Part shown: positions 19,741 to 28,634 of the stretch, piece after piece
Layout: each line of letters starts with the position of its first letter
Position numbering within the stretch: the stretch's first letter is position 1
Assembly (NCBI RefSeq): GCF_011378855.1
Contig: NZ_WTLB01000003.1
Location: 1-64,000 of the forward strand
DNA from: Pseudoalteromonas sp. Z1A8
GTDB taxonomy: Bacteria > Pseudomonadota > Gammaproteobacteria > Enterobacterales > Alteromonadaceae
DNA length: 64,000 nt
Direction of reading: 5' to 3'
Notes under the pieces: generated by a model
What the model saw: only the letters and a program-made list of their open reading frames with translations
The model's database searches: none
What the model was told of the DNA's origin: nothing
Program-made: the position numbers and the translations under genes

Positions 19741-19854
19741 TAAGTTATGTAGAGTGATATGAGATTATCTATATACGCATCAAGCTGGACTGCACAAAAA
19801 CTGAAGTTTTTGATTTTAATTAAAACCATTAACTTACTTTGTGCAGATAACTTA
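19741..19854. repeat. nested inverted repeats
   Basis: TAAGTTAT (19741) pairs with ATAACTTA (19847), and CTGCACAAA (19790) pairs with TTTGTGCAG (19838). Inside is an AT-only hairpin AAAACTTCAGTTTT-type (19796-19811). It lies directly after the membrane gene at 19857, so part of it may serve as its terminator; the purpose of the outer arms is unknown. Confidence 0.5.
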
Positions 19855-19856
19855 TT

Positions 19857-20093
19857 TTAGCTTTTAGCGTCTTCAACTTTAGGTTGGCGATATATTTTTA
19901 TAATGTGGTATAAATTTACAAGCGACAATAAGCCGTTGGTAAAAATAACAGGCACTGCGCCAATGGCAACACCGTATGCAGTAAATACAATACAACCAAA
20001 CATGTTGTACCAACGTAGTTTTACTACATCTGTCATTGTTAACGATGCAACCAATAAAGCTGATGCAATATAACCTAAATATTCCCAACTCAA
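19857..20093 (-). CDS. small inner-membrane protein (YgjV / CBU_0592-like)
   Basis: 78 aa with three predicted helices (about 5-22, 28-47, 50-68) and a short charged tail. The RWYNMFGCIVFTAYG segment resembles small YgjV-type or CBU_0592-type membrane proteins, whose function is not established. SWEYLGYIASALLVASL at the N-terminus fits the same family. It is divergent from the Crp/Fnr-type gene, sharing a 288-bp intergenic region with no ORF I trust. Confidence 0.75.
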   Translation of the reverse strand: MSWEYLGYIASALLVASLTMTDVVKLRWYNMFGCIVFTAYGVAIGAVPVIFTNGLLSLVNLYHIIKIYRQPKVEDAKS

Positions 20094-20356
20094 TTGTTCT
20101 CTCCTAGCCTTTAGGTTAGCATTACATGTACTGCTATCTTATGGCACTTGTAAGTATTGCAAAGTTACAACAAAATAAAAAAGCTAACCTGCTTAAAAAA
20201 CCTGAAAAAGTTTGCCGGAAAATACCAGCAAATTCTTAAATCATTACACGGGAAATGAAGGTAAAATAATACTCTTAGCAAAGCTAATAATATTAGTAGC
20301 AAGTTAGCGTAAATTCTTAGTGTCTTAATGCTATCGTCATTAAGATGTAATAAATA

Positions 20357-20368
20357 GGACAAATGTCC
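20357..20368. promoter_or_regulatory. operator-like inverted repeat upstream of Crp/Fnr gene
   Basis: GGACA-AA-TGTCC ends 13 bases before the start codon and just 5' of the likely Shine-Dalgarno (GAAGAG). The position suits an autorepressor or regulator site, but the motif is not a standard CRP (TGTGA..TCACA) or FNR (TTGAT..ATCAA) site. Confidence 0.35.
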
Positions 20369-20381
20369 GAAGAGCACATTG

Positions 20382-21038
20382 ATGTTTCAATACCATTTTT
20401 CTAGTTACCTTGTTGATCAGCTTTTAACCTTTGCCGGTAGTAGCTATCAACAATCAAAAAAAGAAGTTCTGATCCATCAAGATCAGCCTTTAAGCAAGCT
20501 TGTGCTTGTACGCAGTGGCACTGTGTCGTTTAGTTACGACGTAGGTAATGGACGACGCCTGCTGTTAGGACAATTGGATTGTAACAACACCCTTATTGGT
20601 GAAATAGAAGCGCTAAATAATAATCCGTGTATATATACGGTAACATGCTTTAGCGATGTAACTTATAACCTTATTGAATTAAGGCATTGGCGTGCTCTGC
20701 TGCTTGAAAAGCCGGAACTAAGTTTATACACCGCACAAACCATTGCGGCTAAGTTTCAAGAGAACCAAAAAATCAATTTAGATAAGTTATTACTGCCATT
20801 GAGCTATAATATAGCTAAAGATTGCTTACTAAGAGCCGAGAACAACAACCCTACGCTACTTAGAGCCTACCCAACTGTAAATGCTGAAGCCGAACGCTTT
20901 GCTACCACTGAGCGAGCTTACAGGCGTGTTGTTACAGAACTTGTAGAAAAAGGCTTGGTACTTAGAAGTAACGACGGTTTACTCGCGGTCGATATACCAA
21001 GGCTCAGTGAATACGTTGATAGTTTTGCTCAGCTTTAG
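20382..21038 (+). CDS. Crp/Fnr-family transcriptional regulator
   Basis: 218 aa. N-terminal cyclic-nucleotide-binding fold (about 15-115; VLIHQDQPLSKLVLVRSGTVSF), a long dimer helix (about 115-140), and a C-terminal winged helix with FATTERAYRRVVTELVEKGL as the recognition region. No [4Fe-4S] cysteine set at the N-terminus, so not FNR itself. Resembles YeiL-type proteins, but I cannot name the effector. ATG 20382 is preferred over TTG 20379. It ends next to a bidirectional terminator shared with the convergent phosphoribosyltransferase gene. Confidence 0.85.
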   Translation: MFQYHFSSYLVDQLLTFAGSSYQQSKKEVLIHQDQPLSKLVLVRSGTVSFSYDVGNGRRLLLGQLDCNNTLIGEIEALNNNPCIYTVTCFSDVTYNLIELRHWRALLLEKPELSLYTAQTIAAKFQENQKINLDKLLLPLSYNIAKDCLLRAENNNPTLLRAYPTVNAEAERFATTERAYRRVVTELVEKGLVLRSNDGLLAVDIPRLSEYVDSFAQL

Positions 21039-21085
21039 TTTATTGATTAAATAATAAGTTAAGTAACGCGCTCAATTTCACGCAT

Positions 21086-21112
21086 AAAAAAAGGCCTTAA
21101 CGGCCTTTTTTT
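21086..21112. terminator. bidirectional terminator
   Basis: Stem AAAAAAAGGCC / GGCCTTTTTTT with loop TTAAC, between two convergent genes (stop codons 21038 and 21131). Confidence 0.9.
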
Positions 21113-21130
21113 ATTTATGCAAATTACTAA

Positions 21131-21697
21131 TTACTTCTCTAGCAAAATGTCATGAATTTTCGCAAGGTCAGATTTACCAGCAATAATTTCATCTGGTGTT
21201 AAACCAGATAGTTCATGCGGGAACACTAACCATTCTTCAGACTCATGAATATAATAATCTGGAACAGTGTCTACTTTTGAATTTTTAGGCTTGTAATACG
21301 GGCACGCAATACGAATATCACGTGGTAAGTTTAAGCGCATAAGTTCAGAAAGCTTTTCTTTTAATGCAACAATACTACGCCCTGAGTCAAACACATCATC
21401 AACAATTAACAATGAATCGCCTGCATTTGCGTTCTCTACAATATAATGTAATCCGTGAACTTTAATTTCTTTTGATTGCTTACCAATACCGTAATAAGAC
21501 GATGTACGTACCGCAATATGGTCAGTCTCAATGCCTTTGTAATCGTAATACTCTTGAACAGCAATACCGATTGGTGCACCACCTCGCCAAATACCAATGA
21601 TAAAATCAGGACGAAAGCCATCTTGGTATACTTGTGCCGCTACGCGGAACGAATCTTCAAGCAGCTGTTGAGCTGTGATGTAGCACTTATCTGACAT
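21131..21697 (-). CDS. hypoxanthine/xanthine-type phosphoribosyltransferase
   Basis: 188 aa from ATG 21697 (MSDKCYITAQQLLEDSFRVA). PRPP-binding signature LLIVDDVFDSGRSIVAL (the acidic pair and the following loop) and the N-terminal FIIGIWRGGAPIGIAVQEYY place it in the type I phosphoribosyltransferases. This subgroup is usually annotated as hypoxanthine or xanthine phosphoribosyltransferase, in purine salvage; the exact base cannot be read from sequence. A farther upstream start at 21766 would add a hydrophobic stretch overlapping the promoter and is rejected. Confidence 0.85.
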   Translation of the reverse strand: MSDKCYITAQQLLEDSFRVAAQVYQDGFRPDFIIGIWRGGAPIGIAVQEYYDYKGIETDHIAVRTSSYYGIGKQSKEIKVHGLHYIVENANAGDSLLIVDDVFDSGRSIVALKEKLSELMRLNLPRDIRIACPYYKPKNSKVDTVPDYYIHESEEWLVFPHELSGLTPDEIIAGKSDLAKIHDILLEK

Positions 21698-21825
21698 AAT
21701 TAGAAACCCCAGTGGTGGATATAACATTTGAGCGCAGCTTAGAGTTAAGCAAAAAATTAAACTCAAACAGGTATTGGCGACAGATTTTACCGTAAATCAA
21801 ACTAAATTGCTTGTCTGCAAATCAA

Positions 21826-21853
21826 AAAATAGGCACCAAGTGGTGCCTATTTT
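21826..21853 (-). terminator. terminator of pepB
   Basis: Stem AGGCACCA / TGGTGCCT (21831-21838 and 21841-21848) with A run and T run on either side. Lies 29 bp after pepB. Confidence 0.88.
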
Positions 21854-21881
21854 GTATATTAAAAGCCTATTTTACGTATTA

Positions 21882-23177
21882 TTAAGCTTTTTCTAACAAT
21901 GTACGTGCAACAGTACGCATACCTTGAGTTGTTGCGCCAGCAGCCCATTGGCTTGTGCTGCCCATGTTAAATGCAGCTGCTAAATCTATGTGTACCCAAC
22001 CTTTGCCATCGTTTGGCACAAAGCGTGATAAAAAGCCTGCTGCATTTGATGCACCGCCGTAACCGCCACCTTTTTGTGCGCGGCTATTTGCCGTATCAGC
22101 GTAAGGCGATGGGCAGTTTTGTTGATGCCATTTTTCAAGAGGAAGAGGCCAAGCAGCTTCCATTTCTTGAGAGGCAAACCCTTCAACTTCGCGTGCTAGT
22201 TCTTTATCAAGTGCAAATAATGCATTGTACTCTTGGCCAACAGCAACAAGCGCTGCACCAGTTAGTGTTGCTGCATCAATAATAAGTGGAGCACCAGTCT
22301 CGCCAGCAGCCATTAGGCCATCAGCAAGTACTAAGCGACCTTCAGCATCGGTGTTTACTATTTCAACTGTTGTGCCATTTTTATAAGTAAGAATGTCACC
22401 TAATTTGTATGCATGACCCGAAATCAAGTTCTCTGCACAACATAAAAACAGCTTAATACGCTTTTCAATACCACGGTTAATAGCCAATGCTAAGCCTGCA
22501 GTTACTGTTGCTGCGCCGCCCATGTCGCATTTCATACCAAGCATACCTTCGCTTGATTTGATTGAGTAACCACCTGAGTCAAACGTAATACCTTTACCTA
22601 CAAGCGCTGCACTTACTGGTGCATTTTCATCACCCGTTGGGTTGTAATCAAGCTCAAGTAATACAGGTGGGCGAACACTACCGCGACCAACAGCATGAAT
22701 ACCAATCCATTGCTGCTCAAGTAACGCATCGCCTTTAATAATTTGGTAACTAACGTGCTCAGGCGCTAATGATTGAATAAACTCAGCGGCTTTTTCAGCA
22801 AGGCTTTCTGGGTAAATGTCATCGGCCGTCCCGTTAACCATTTCACGTGCCCAAATTGCTGACGTTTTTAAATGAGCAAGTTCTTTAATATCCGATTGTG
22901 CGTTATCAACAAACTCAACACCATTTAACGATTTTGGTGTTACAAAGCCTTGATAAAAGGCCCACTGGCTTTCTGTACACCAAGTATCGCCTGCTAGTTC
23001 AACGTTTTTAACGCCTTGGATTGCAAGAGTTCGACCTGCTTTTTGAACATTTTTCAATGTTTCTTGCTCAGACAAATGTACCGTTGCACCGCGCTCGTTA
23101 AAAGACAACGACGCATTATCGCCCCAATGGCTAGCTGCCGCTTGTTCGCTTAGTTGAACAACAAATTTTTCACTCAT
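21882..23177 (-). CDS. pepB: aminopeptidase B (M17 leucyl aminopeptidase family)
   Basis: 431 aa from ATG 23177. Cytosolic dimetal aminopeptidase. Seen: the DYNPTGDENAPVSAALVGKG segment followed by TFDSGGYSIK (metal/catalytic lysine region), CAENLISGHAYKLGDI, and the M17 signature NTDAEGRLVLADGL. N-terminal SHWGDNASLSFNERG and overall length match E. coli PepB rather than PepA. AAGGG about 10 bases before ATG 23177 decides against the upstream GTG (23195). Confidence 0.95.
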   Translation of the reverse strand: MSEKFVVQLSEQAAASHWGDNASLSFNERGATVHLSEQETLKNVQKAGRTLAIQGVKNVELAGDTWCTESQWAFYQGFVTPKSLNGVEFVDNAQSDIKELAHLKTSAIWAREMVNGTADDIYPESLAEKAAEFIQSLAPEHVSYQIIKGDALLEQQWIGIHAVGRGSVRPPVLLELDYNPTGDENAPVSAALVGKGITFDSGGYSIKSSEGMLGMKCDMGGAATVTAGLALAINRGIEKRIKLFLCCAENLISGHAYKLGDILTYKNGTTVEIVNTDAEGRLVLADGLMAAGETGAPLIIDAATLTGAALVAVGQEYNALFALDKELAREVEGFASQEMEAAWPLPLEKWHQQNCPSPYADTANSRAQKGGGYGGASNAAGFLSRFVPNDGKGWVHIDLAAAFNMGSTSQWAAGATTQGMRTVARTLLEKA

Positions 23178-23300
23178 GTTAGAATACCCTTGCACTTAAA
23201 TGTGCCACCGAGTTTACTATAGAGCGCTTAAGTTCCCAACAGCTTGAGATAAATAACATAAATCACACTGCTGTGCAGTATTTACACTTTGGAAGTTATT

Positions 23301-24020
23301 ATGAAGTACACGCCAGCGCTGCAACCAGCCACTTTATTAAAACGCTACAAACGCTTTTTAGCTGATTTACAGCTAAATGATGGCAGCGAATTCACTGCTC
23401 ACTGCGCTAATACAGGTAAAATGACCGGATGCGCAGAGCCAGGTTTTGCTGCTTTTTATTCAACAAGCGATAACGCAAAACGAAAATACCCGCATTCATT
23501 AGAGCTTACGCAAAATAACTTATCACAGCTTATTTGTGTAAATACAGCGGTGGCTAATAAAGTAGTAGAAGAAGCAATAAACAATAATGTGATAAGCGAA
23601 CTACTCGACTACAGTCAATTACAAAGCGAAGTAAAGTACGGCAGCGAAAACAGCCGAATCGACTTTTTACTCACAGACGAAAATAAACCTGATTGCTATG
23701 TAGAAGTTAAATCAGTCACATTATTAAGCGAAGATGCTCCACAAAGTGGGCAAGGCTACTTTCCTGATGCGCAAACACTGCGCGGACAAAAACATATTCG
23801 CGAACTAATAGAAATGATCGAACAAGGCCACCGAGCAGTATTACTGTTCGCAGTTTTGCATGAGGGAATAAATACGGTAAGTGCAGCAGCACATATTGAT
23901 GAAAAATATGCCTCGTTATTAAGCCAAGCAATAGCAGCCGGTGTTGAAGTATTAGCATACAAAGCGACTATTTCGGCGGATGAAGTTTTACTTCATAAAA
24001 AAATAGCATTTATAGAATAG
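23301..24020 (+). CDS. sfsA: DNA/RNA nuclease SfsA
   Basis: 239 aa from ATG 23301 with GGAAG just upstream; a TTG at 23289 is rejected because it overlaps that ribosome site. Seen: [37 protein letters not shown] and [12 protein letters not shown], the family motifs with the PD-(D/E)xK-like acidic residues. The name comes from maltose-fermentation stimulation in E. coli; the molecular role is poorly settled. It precedes dksA as in E. coli, with 330 bp between them. Confidence 0.95.
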   Translation: MKYTPALQPATLLKRYKRFLADLQLNDGSEFTAHCANTGKMTGCAEPGFAAFYSTSDNAKRKYPHSLELTQNNLSQLICVNTAVANKVVEEAINNNVISELLDYSQLQSEVKYGSENSRIDFLLTDENKPDCYVEVKSVTLLSEDAPQSGQGYFPDAQTLRGQKHIRELIEMIEQGHRAVLLFAVLHEGINTVSAAAHIDEKYASLLSQAIAAGVEVLAYKATISADEVLLHKKIAFIE

Positions 24021-24350
24021 TGTATTGAGGTGTGTTTATTTAAACCAAAGGATTGAACTATTCGTAATTTGCAAAGTAAATAACGAGCTCAAAATACAGA
24101 AAGTTACAAAAATGAATTATTTAAATTAACTTGTTTTTAAAGTTTTTGCCCATATAACAAGGCAAGTTTTAGAAAGCGAATATGTGAATTAATTAAAAGT
24201 GTAAACAAACTATTAATACACCTTTTACTCAGTAAGCATGGTTGAAGCTAATTCGATTAATTAAAAATAAATTTGCCTAGGGTATAAGATTCTGTTATTT
24301 ATACCGCCGGCTAATGCTGAGGCATTAAATTAAGGATTTAGGAGAGAGTT
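24021..24350. other. 330-bp intergenic region upstream of dksA
   Basis: AT-rich with no credible ORF. Contains a small stem TAATGC / GCATTA near 24312 in the probable dksA leader and a GGAGAG Shine-Dalgarno before the dksA ATG. A GGGTATAAG stretch near 24280 could be a promoter -10 element; I could not fit a matching -35. Confidence 0.4.
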
Positions 24351-24794
24351 ATGCCAGACCAAAAGAAACATGGTTTATTGGCTCAAGCCGGTTTAGAACC
24401 ATACCAAGAAAAACCAGGCGAAGAGTACATGAATGATGCACAACGTGCTCATTTTAGAACGATTTTAGAAACTTGGCGTAATGATTTACGTAACGAAGTT
24501 GATCGCACTAAATCGCACATGCAAGACGAAGCTGCTAACTTTCCTGACCCAGTTGACCGCGCTGCACAAGAAGAAGAGTTCTCTTTAGAACTTCGTACTC
24601 GTGACCGCGAACGTAAATTAATCAAAAAAATTGAAAAAACAATTAATTTGATTAAAGAAGATGATTTTGGCTTTTGTGAGTCTTGTGGCATCGAAATTGG
24701 CATACGTCGCTTAGAAGCACGTCCTACTGCCGATTTATGCGTAGACTGTAAAACACTTGCGGAAATCAAAGAAAAGCAATCTGGACGCGGCTAA
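24351..24794 (+). CDS. dksA: RNA polymerase-binding transcription factor DksA
   Basis: 147 aa. Coiled-coil domain (about 33-110) with the tip [13 protein letters not shown] carrying the acidic residues that enter the RNA polymerase secondary channel, then the four-cysteine zinc finger ([17 protein letters not shown] and LCVDC). Works with ppGpp to repress rRNA promoters and activate biosynthetic ones. Length and motifs are close to the E. coli protein. Only 20 bp separate it from gluQ. Confidence 0.98.
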   Translation: MPDQKKHGLLAQAGLEPYQEKPGEEYMNDAQRAHFRTILETWRNDLRNEVDRTKSHMQDEAANFPDPVDRAAQEEEFSLELRTRDRERKLIKKIEKTINLIKEDDFGFCESCGIEIGIRRLEARPTADLCVDCKTLAEIKEKQSGRG

Positions 24795-24814
24795 TTAATA
24801 CTTATTAATTAGTT

Positions 24815-25759
24815 ATGTCTCCTACAGCCGTTACTGCGCCTATGCGTAAATATCGCGGTCGTTTTGCACCGTCTCCTTCTGGGCCATTACATTTTGGCTC
24901 ACTTGTAGCGGCTGTGGGTAGCTATCTAGATGCAAAAGCTAACCAAGGAAAGTGGTTAGTTCGTATAGAAGACATAGACACTACGCGCGTGGTCAAAAAC
25001 GCCGACTCCGATATTCTTAATACCTTACATGCCTATGCCCTTCATTGGGACGAACCTGTTGTATATCAAACGCAGCGTCTGCCTTTATATCAAGATATTA
25101 CCCACTCACTTTTAAAACAAAACCTTGTTTATGGTTGCACCTGTACTCGCAAGCAAATAAAAGCTATTGGCGGTATTTATCAGGGGCATTGCAAGGCACT
25201 TAATCACAACCCCCAATCCGGTGCGCTTCGTTTAATTCAGCAACATCCAACGACTCAATTTAGTGATTTAATTCAAGGTGACATAAGCGTTAATAGTGCC
25301 CTCGCCCATGAGGATTACTTAATTAAACGCAGCGATGACTTATTTGCCTATCAACTTGTTGTGGTCGTCGATGATATTGACCAAGGGATTAATCGAATTG
25401 TTAGAGGCGCTGATTTAATTGAGCCAACAGCACGACAAATTAGTTTGTTTAAACAGCTCAACAGCCCTGTACCTGAATTTGCTCATTTACCTTTAGCGGT
25501 TGCCAAACCTGGTTTTAAACTGTCTAAACAAAATTATGCCCCTGCTATCAGCAAGCAAAACCCAAAACCAGCTTTAATTAGTGCATTTGAATTTTTAGGG
25601 TTGCCTGTAATAGCTGATTTAATCGATTTAAATATTGAACAATTAATCGCTTGGGGCGTTAAAAACTTTAGCTTAAAGCAGGTACCACACGTATCCGAAA
25701 TACAAATTTCTCAACATCCACATAGTCAAAAAGTCCAATTTACACATTTAAGTAAATAA
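24815..25759 (+). CDS. gluQ: glutamyl-Q tRNA(Asp) synthetase
   Basis: 314 aa. A truncated glutamyl-tRNA synthetase paralogue, without an anticodon domain, that attaches glutamate to queuosine of tRNA-Asp. Seen: YRGRFAPSPSGPLHFGSLVA with the HIGH-like HFGS, the zinc cysteines (YGCTCTRKQ and HCKAL), and KLSKQN as the KMSKS equivalent. A second ATG at 24842 (MRKYRGRF) is nearer the usual family start, so the first nine residues are uncertain. Next to dksA as in most gammaproteobacteria. Confidence 0.96.
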   Translation: MSPTAVTAPMRKYRGRFAPSPSGPLHFGSLVAAVGSYLDAKANQGKWLVRIEDIDTTRVVKNADSDILNTLHAYALHWDEPVVYQTQRLPLYQDITHSLLKQNLVYGCTCTRKQIKAIGGIYQGHCKALNHNPQSGALRLIQQHPTTQFSDLIQGDISVNSALAHEDYLIKRSDDLFAYQLVVVVDDIDQGINRIVRGADLIEPTARQISLFKQLNSPVPEFAHLPLAVAKPGFKLSKQNYAPAISKQNPKPALISAFEFLGLPVIADLIDLNIEQLIAWGVKNFSLKQVPHVSEIQISQHPHSQKVQFTHLSK

Positions 25760-25927
25760 AATAGCTAAAAACGGCTTAATTTCAACACATCAACTTAATT
25801 TTTAAACCCTGCTGGTATATGATAGCCGCCTAAATATATGCTAATTAAGCTAAGCAGCTTGTGCTGGGTTATAACCGCCCTATTTGCTGTAACTTTTGAT
25901 TGCAATGCAGTGTCAATCATACCTTCT

Positions 25928-25942
25928 AGGAGACAGATTATT
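25928..25942 (+). promoter_or_regulatory. ribosome binding site and AUU start of pcnB
   Basis: AGGAG at 25928-25932 is followed after 7 bases by the second of three ATT codons (25940). No ATG, GTG or TTG lies at a suitable distance in frame. The codons after it (ISKLFQFCRQII) align with the N-terminus of E. coli PcnB (MFTRVANFCRKVL), where M matches this ATT. Confidence 0.75.
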
Positions 25943-27319
25943 ATTTCCAAGCTTTTTCAATTTTGCCGACAAATAATCGGCCCGAATACCAGTGCCGAAA
26001 GCGCTTCTGTAAGCAGTGAACCTATTGTTGTCACTCGTGGTGAGCATGGTATTTCTCGCAAACAATTTAGCCCAAATGCAATCAAAGTATTATACCGCTT
26101 AAAAGACGGTGGTTACGACGCCTACCTTGTTGGTGGTTGTATTCGCGATATATTGTTAGGCCAACAGCCAAAAGATTTTGACGTAGTTACTAATGCAACA
26201 CCCGATCAAGTAAAAAAACTATTTAGAAACTGTCGCCTTATTGGCCGTCGCTTTCGTTTAGCACATATTGTATTTGGCCGTGAAATTATTGAAGTGGCGA
26301 CTATGCGTGGCCATCACGAAGCGCAAGAAGATAAAAATCAAATAAGCCAATCAAGTGATGAAGGCCAACTGCTACGTGACAACGTATTTGGCAGTATTGA
26401 AGAAGATGCTGAGCGCCGCGATTTTTCAATCAATGCACTTTATTACTCAATCAAAGATTTTAGTATTCACGATTACGCCAACGGCTTAGCTGCTATTAAA
26501 GCTAAACAAATCGAACTAATTGGCGACCCCGAAACGCGTTACCGCGAAGACCCTGTGCGTATGTTACGTGCAGTACGTTTTGCCACTAAACTTGATATGA
26601 GCATTGCGCCTAAAAGTGAAAAGCCAATTAGCGAGCTTGCAAGCTTGCTTGATAATATTCCGCCGGCTCGTTTATTTGAAGAAATCCTTAAACTATTTTT
26701 AAACGGCAAGGCAGAAGCTAACTTTTTAATGCTGCGTAAATACGGCTTATTCCGCTCACTGTTCCCTGATCTTGATAAAATTTTAGATAAAAATCCAAGT
26801 GGCTTAGAGCACACACTTATTCAGCAAATGTTTCAAAATACCGATAAGCGTATTAATGCCGATAAAAAAGTAACCCCAGCGTTTATTTTTGCTGCCCTAC
26901 TTTGGTTCCCGCTACTTGAGCGTACTAAAAAAATTCAAAGCCAAGAGCAACTATCTGAATACGATGCTTTCGCACAAGCAATGAATAAAGTACTCAGTGA
27001 CAACTCACAACATATTGCCGTTCCTAAGCGCTTTACTTTAGGTGCTCGCGATATTTGGCATATTCAGCATCGTTTAGATAAACGTGCTGGCCAACGTGCT
27101 TACCGACTAACGCAGCAACCTCGCTTTAAAGCCGCTTACGACTTTTTATTATTACGCGTAAATGCAGGCGAAACGCAGCATACTGAGCTTGCACAGTGGT
27201 GGACACAGTACTTAAGCCAAGATATAAACGGCCAAAAAGAGATGGTTAAAAACTTAGGTCATCAAGGTGGCCCTAAACCACGAAAACGCCGTCGTCCAAC
27301 TAAAAAGCCAACTGAGTAA
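25940..27319 (+). CDS. pcnB: poly(A) polymerase I
   Basis: 459 aa if translation starts at ATT 25940. Adds 3' poly(A) tails that promote RNA decay. Seen: the nucleotidyltransferase core YLVGGCIRDILLGQQPKDFD with the metal aspartates, RLIGRRFRLAHI, RRDFSINALYYS, GDPETRYREDPVRMLRAVRF, and the basic C-terminal tail (PKPRKRRRPTKKP). An upstream in-frame ATG at 25838 would add 34 residues unlike the family (a hydrophobic stretch) and leave the strong Shine-Dalgarno unused. Stop is 4 bp before folK. Confidence 0.95.
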   Translation: MISKLFQFCRQIIGPNTSAESASVSSEPIVVTRGEHGISRKQFSPNAIKVLYRLKDGGYDAYLVGGCIRDILLGQQPKDFDVVTNATPDQVKKLFRNCRLIGRRFRLAHIVFGREIIEVATMRGHHEAQEDKNQISQSSDEGQLLRDNVFGSIEEDAERRDFSINALYYSIKDFSIHDYANGLAAIKAKQIELIGDPETRYREDPVRMLRAVRFATKLDMSIAPKSEKPISELASLLDNIPPARLFEEILKLFLNGKAEANFLMLRKYGLFRSLFPDLDKILDKNPSGLEHTLIQQMFQNTDKRINADKKVTPAFIFAALLWFPLLERTKKIQSQEQLSEYDAFAQAMNKVLSDNSQHIAVPKRFTLGARDIWHIQHRLDKRAGQRAYRLTQQPRFKAAYDFLLLRVNAGETQHTELAQWWTQYLSQDINGQKEMVKNLGHQGGPKPRKRRRPTKKPTE

Positions 27320-27323
27320 TAAC

Positions 27324-27809
27324 ATGCACTGTGTTTATTTGGGTTTAGGTGCCAACCTAAACTCACCAAAAGAGCAGCTTGATAACGCGGTAATCGCGCT
27401 TAAAAAGCTGCCCAATTGTGAATTTATAAACGTATCGCATTACTATGCTAGTAAGCCTATGGGCCCACAAGATCAACCTGACTATATCAATGCAGTAGCG
27501 TGCATTAAAACGACTCTTGAGCCAGAGCAATTACTTGATTTAACACAAAGTATTGAGCTTGAACATGGCCGAGTAAGAAAGGCTGAGCGTTGGGGTCCAC
27601 GCACGCTTGATATAGATACCCTATTATTTGGTGATCAAATTATAAATACGGCGCGCTTAACTGTGCCTCATTATGGTTTGAGTAATCGCGAGTTTGTGGT
27701 TTACCCACTATTAGAGCTTGCACCTGAACTTATTTTACCTAGCGGCATTGCATTAAAAACCATTGCAAATAATTTACCGCTCAACGACTTACAACAATTA
27801 CCTCTGTAA
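27324..27809 (+). CDS. folK: 2-amino-4-hydroxy-6-hydroxymethyldihydropteridine pyrophosphokinase
   Basis: 161 aa from ATG 27324. Transfers pyrophosphate from ATP to the pterin in folate synthesis. Seen: VYLGLGANLNSPKEQLDNAV, the conserved ERWGPRTLDIDTLLFGD (metal-binding aspartates) and VPHYGLSNREFVVYPL. A longer reading would overlap the end of pcnB and is rejected. Second gene in the pcnB-folK-panB-panC run. Confidence 0.97.
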   Translation: MHCVYLGLGANLNSPKEQLDNAVIALKKLPNCEFINVSHYYASKPMGPQDQPDYINAVACIKTTLEPEQLLDLTQSIELEHGRVRKAERWGPRTLDIDTLLFGDQIINTARLTVPHYGLSNREFVVYPLLELAPELILPSGIALKTIANNLPLNDLQQLPL

Positions 27810-27839
27810 TTAACCTAGGCTTTTGCCTGCGAGGATATT

Positions 27840-28634
27840 ATGTCTAAAATAACCGTTTCTACTTTAAATAAAATGAAAGCAGAAAATAACAAAATTACTG
27901 CATTAACAGCCTACGACGCTAGTTTTGCAAAGTTATTTCATGATAACGGCGTTGAAGTTATTTTAGTGGGCGACTCCTTGGGCATGGTACTACAAGGCGG
28001 CGATGACACCCTTGGCGTAACCAATCAAGATGTTGCATATCATACCCGCTGTGTACGCGCTGGTAGCCGCGAATTGTTTGTAATTGCTGACTTACCTTTT
28101 ATGACCTACTCGAGCGTAAGTGATACCTGTAAAAATGCAGCTGAGCTTATGCGCGCTGGCGCAAACATGATTAAGCTTGAAGGCGGAGAATGGCTTTACG
28201 AGAGCATTAAAACGCTTACTCAACAAGGTATTCCAGTTTGCGGGCATTTAGGCCTTACACCACAGTCAGTACATGTATTTGGTGGCTTTAAAATACAAGG
28301 TCGCGAAGAAGACAAAGCACAAAAAATGATTGATGACGCAAAAGCACTAGAAGCTGCTGGCGCACAATTATTAGTACTTGAATGTATTCCAAGTGCATTG
28401 GCAAAACGTATTACTGACGCACTAAGCATTCCAACTATTGGTATTGGTGCTGGCAGTTTAACTGATGGCCAAATATTGGTAATGCATGACCTTGTTGGTA
28501 TTTCGGCAGGTTACATTCCTAAATTTTCTAAAAACTTTTTGCTCGAAACAGGCAATATGCCTGCAGCCGTTCAAAAATATTGTACAGACGTTAAAAATGG
28601 CGCGTTTCCAAGCGCTGAACACGAGTTTAAATAA
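27840..28634 (+). CDS. panB: 3-methyl-2-oxobutanoate hydroxymethyltransferase
   Basis: 264 aa TIM-barrel enzyme, first step of pantothenate synthesis (ketopantoate formation). Seen: [38 protein letters not shown] with metal-binding aspartates, [28 protein letters not shown] and IGIGAG. GAGG precedes the ATG. The stop TAA shares its last A with the panC start, so the two are translationally coupled. Confidence 0.98.
   Translation: MSKITVSTLNKMKAENNKITALTAYDASFAKLFHDNGVEVILVGDSLGMVLQGGDDTLGVTNQDVAYHTRCVRAGSRELFVIADLPFMTYSSVSDTCKNAAELMRAGANMIKLEGGEWLYESIKTLTQQGIPVCGHLGLTPQSVHVFGGFKIQGREEDKAQKMIDDAKALEAAGAQLLVLECIPSALAKRITDALSIPTIGIGAGSLTDGQILVMHDLVGISAGYIPKFSKNFLLETGNMPAAVQKYCTDVKNGAFPSAEHEFK

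Noticed and set aside
21698..21766. Longer N-terminus of the phosphoribosyltransferase
   Set aside because: Adds a hydrophobic leader to a cytosolic enzyme family; the inner ATG 21697 gives the normal start.
23178..23195. GTG start of pepB six codons upstream
   Set aside because: The family starts at the inner methionine and AAGGG sits at the right distance from it.
24449..24769. Antisense frame of 106 codons within dksA
   Set aside because: Complement of a highly conserved gene; no independent evidence.
25838..25939. Longer N-terminus of poly(A) polymerase from ATG 25838
   Set aside because: The 34 added residues are hydrophobic and unlike the family, while a strong Shine-Dalgarno lies just before the ATT at 25940.
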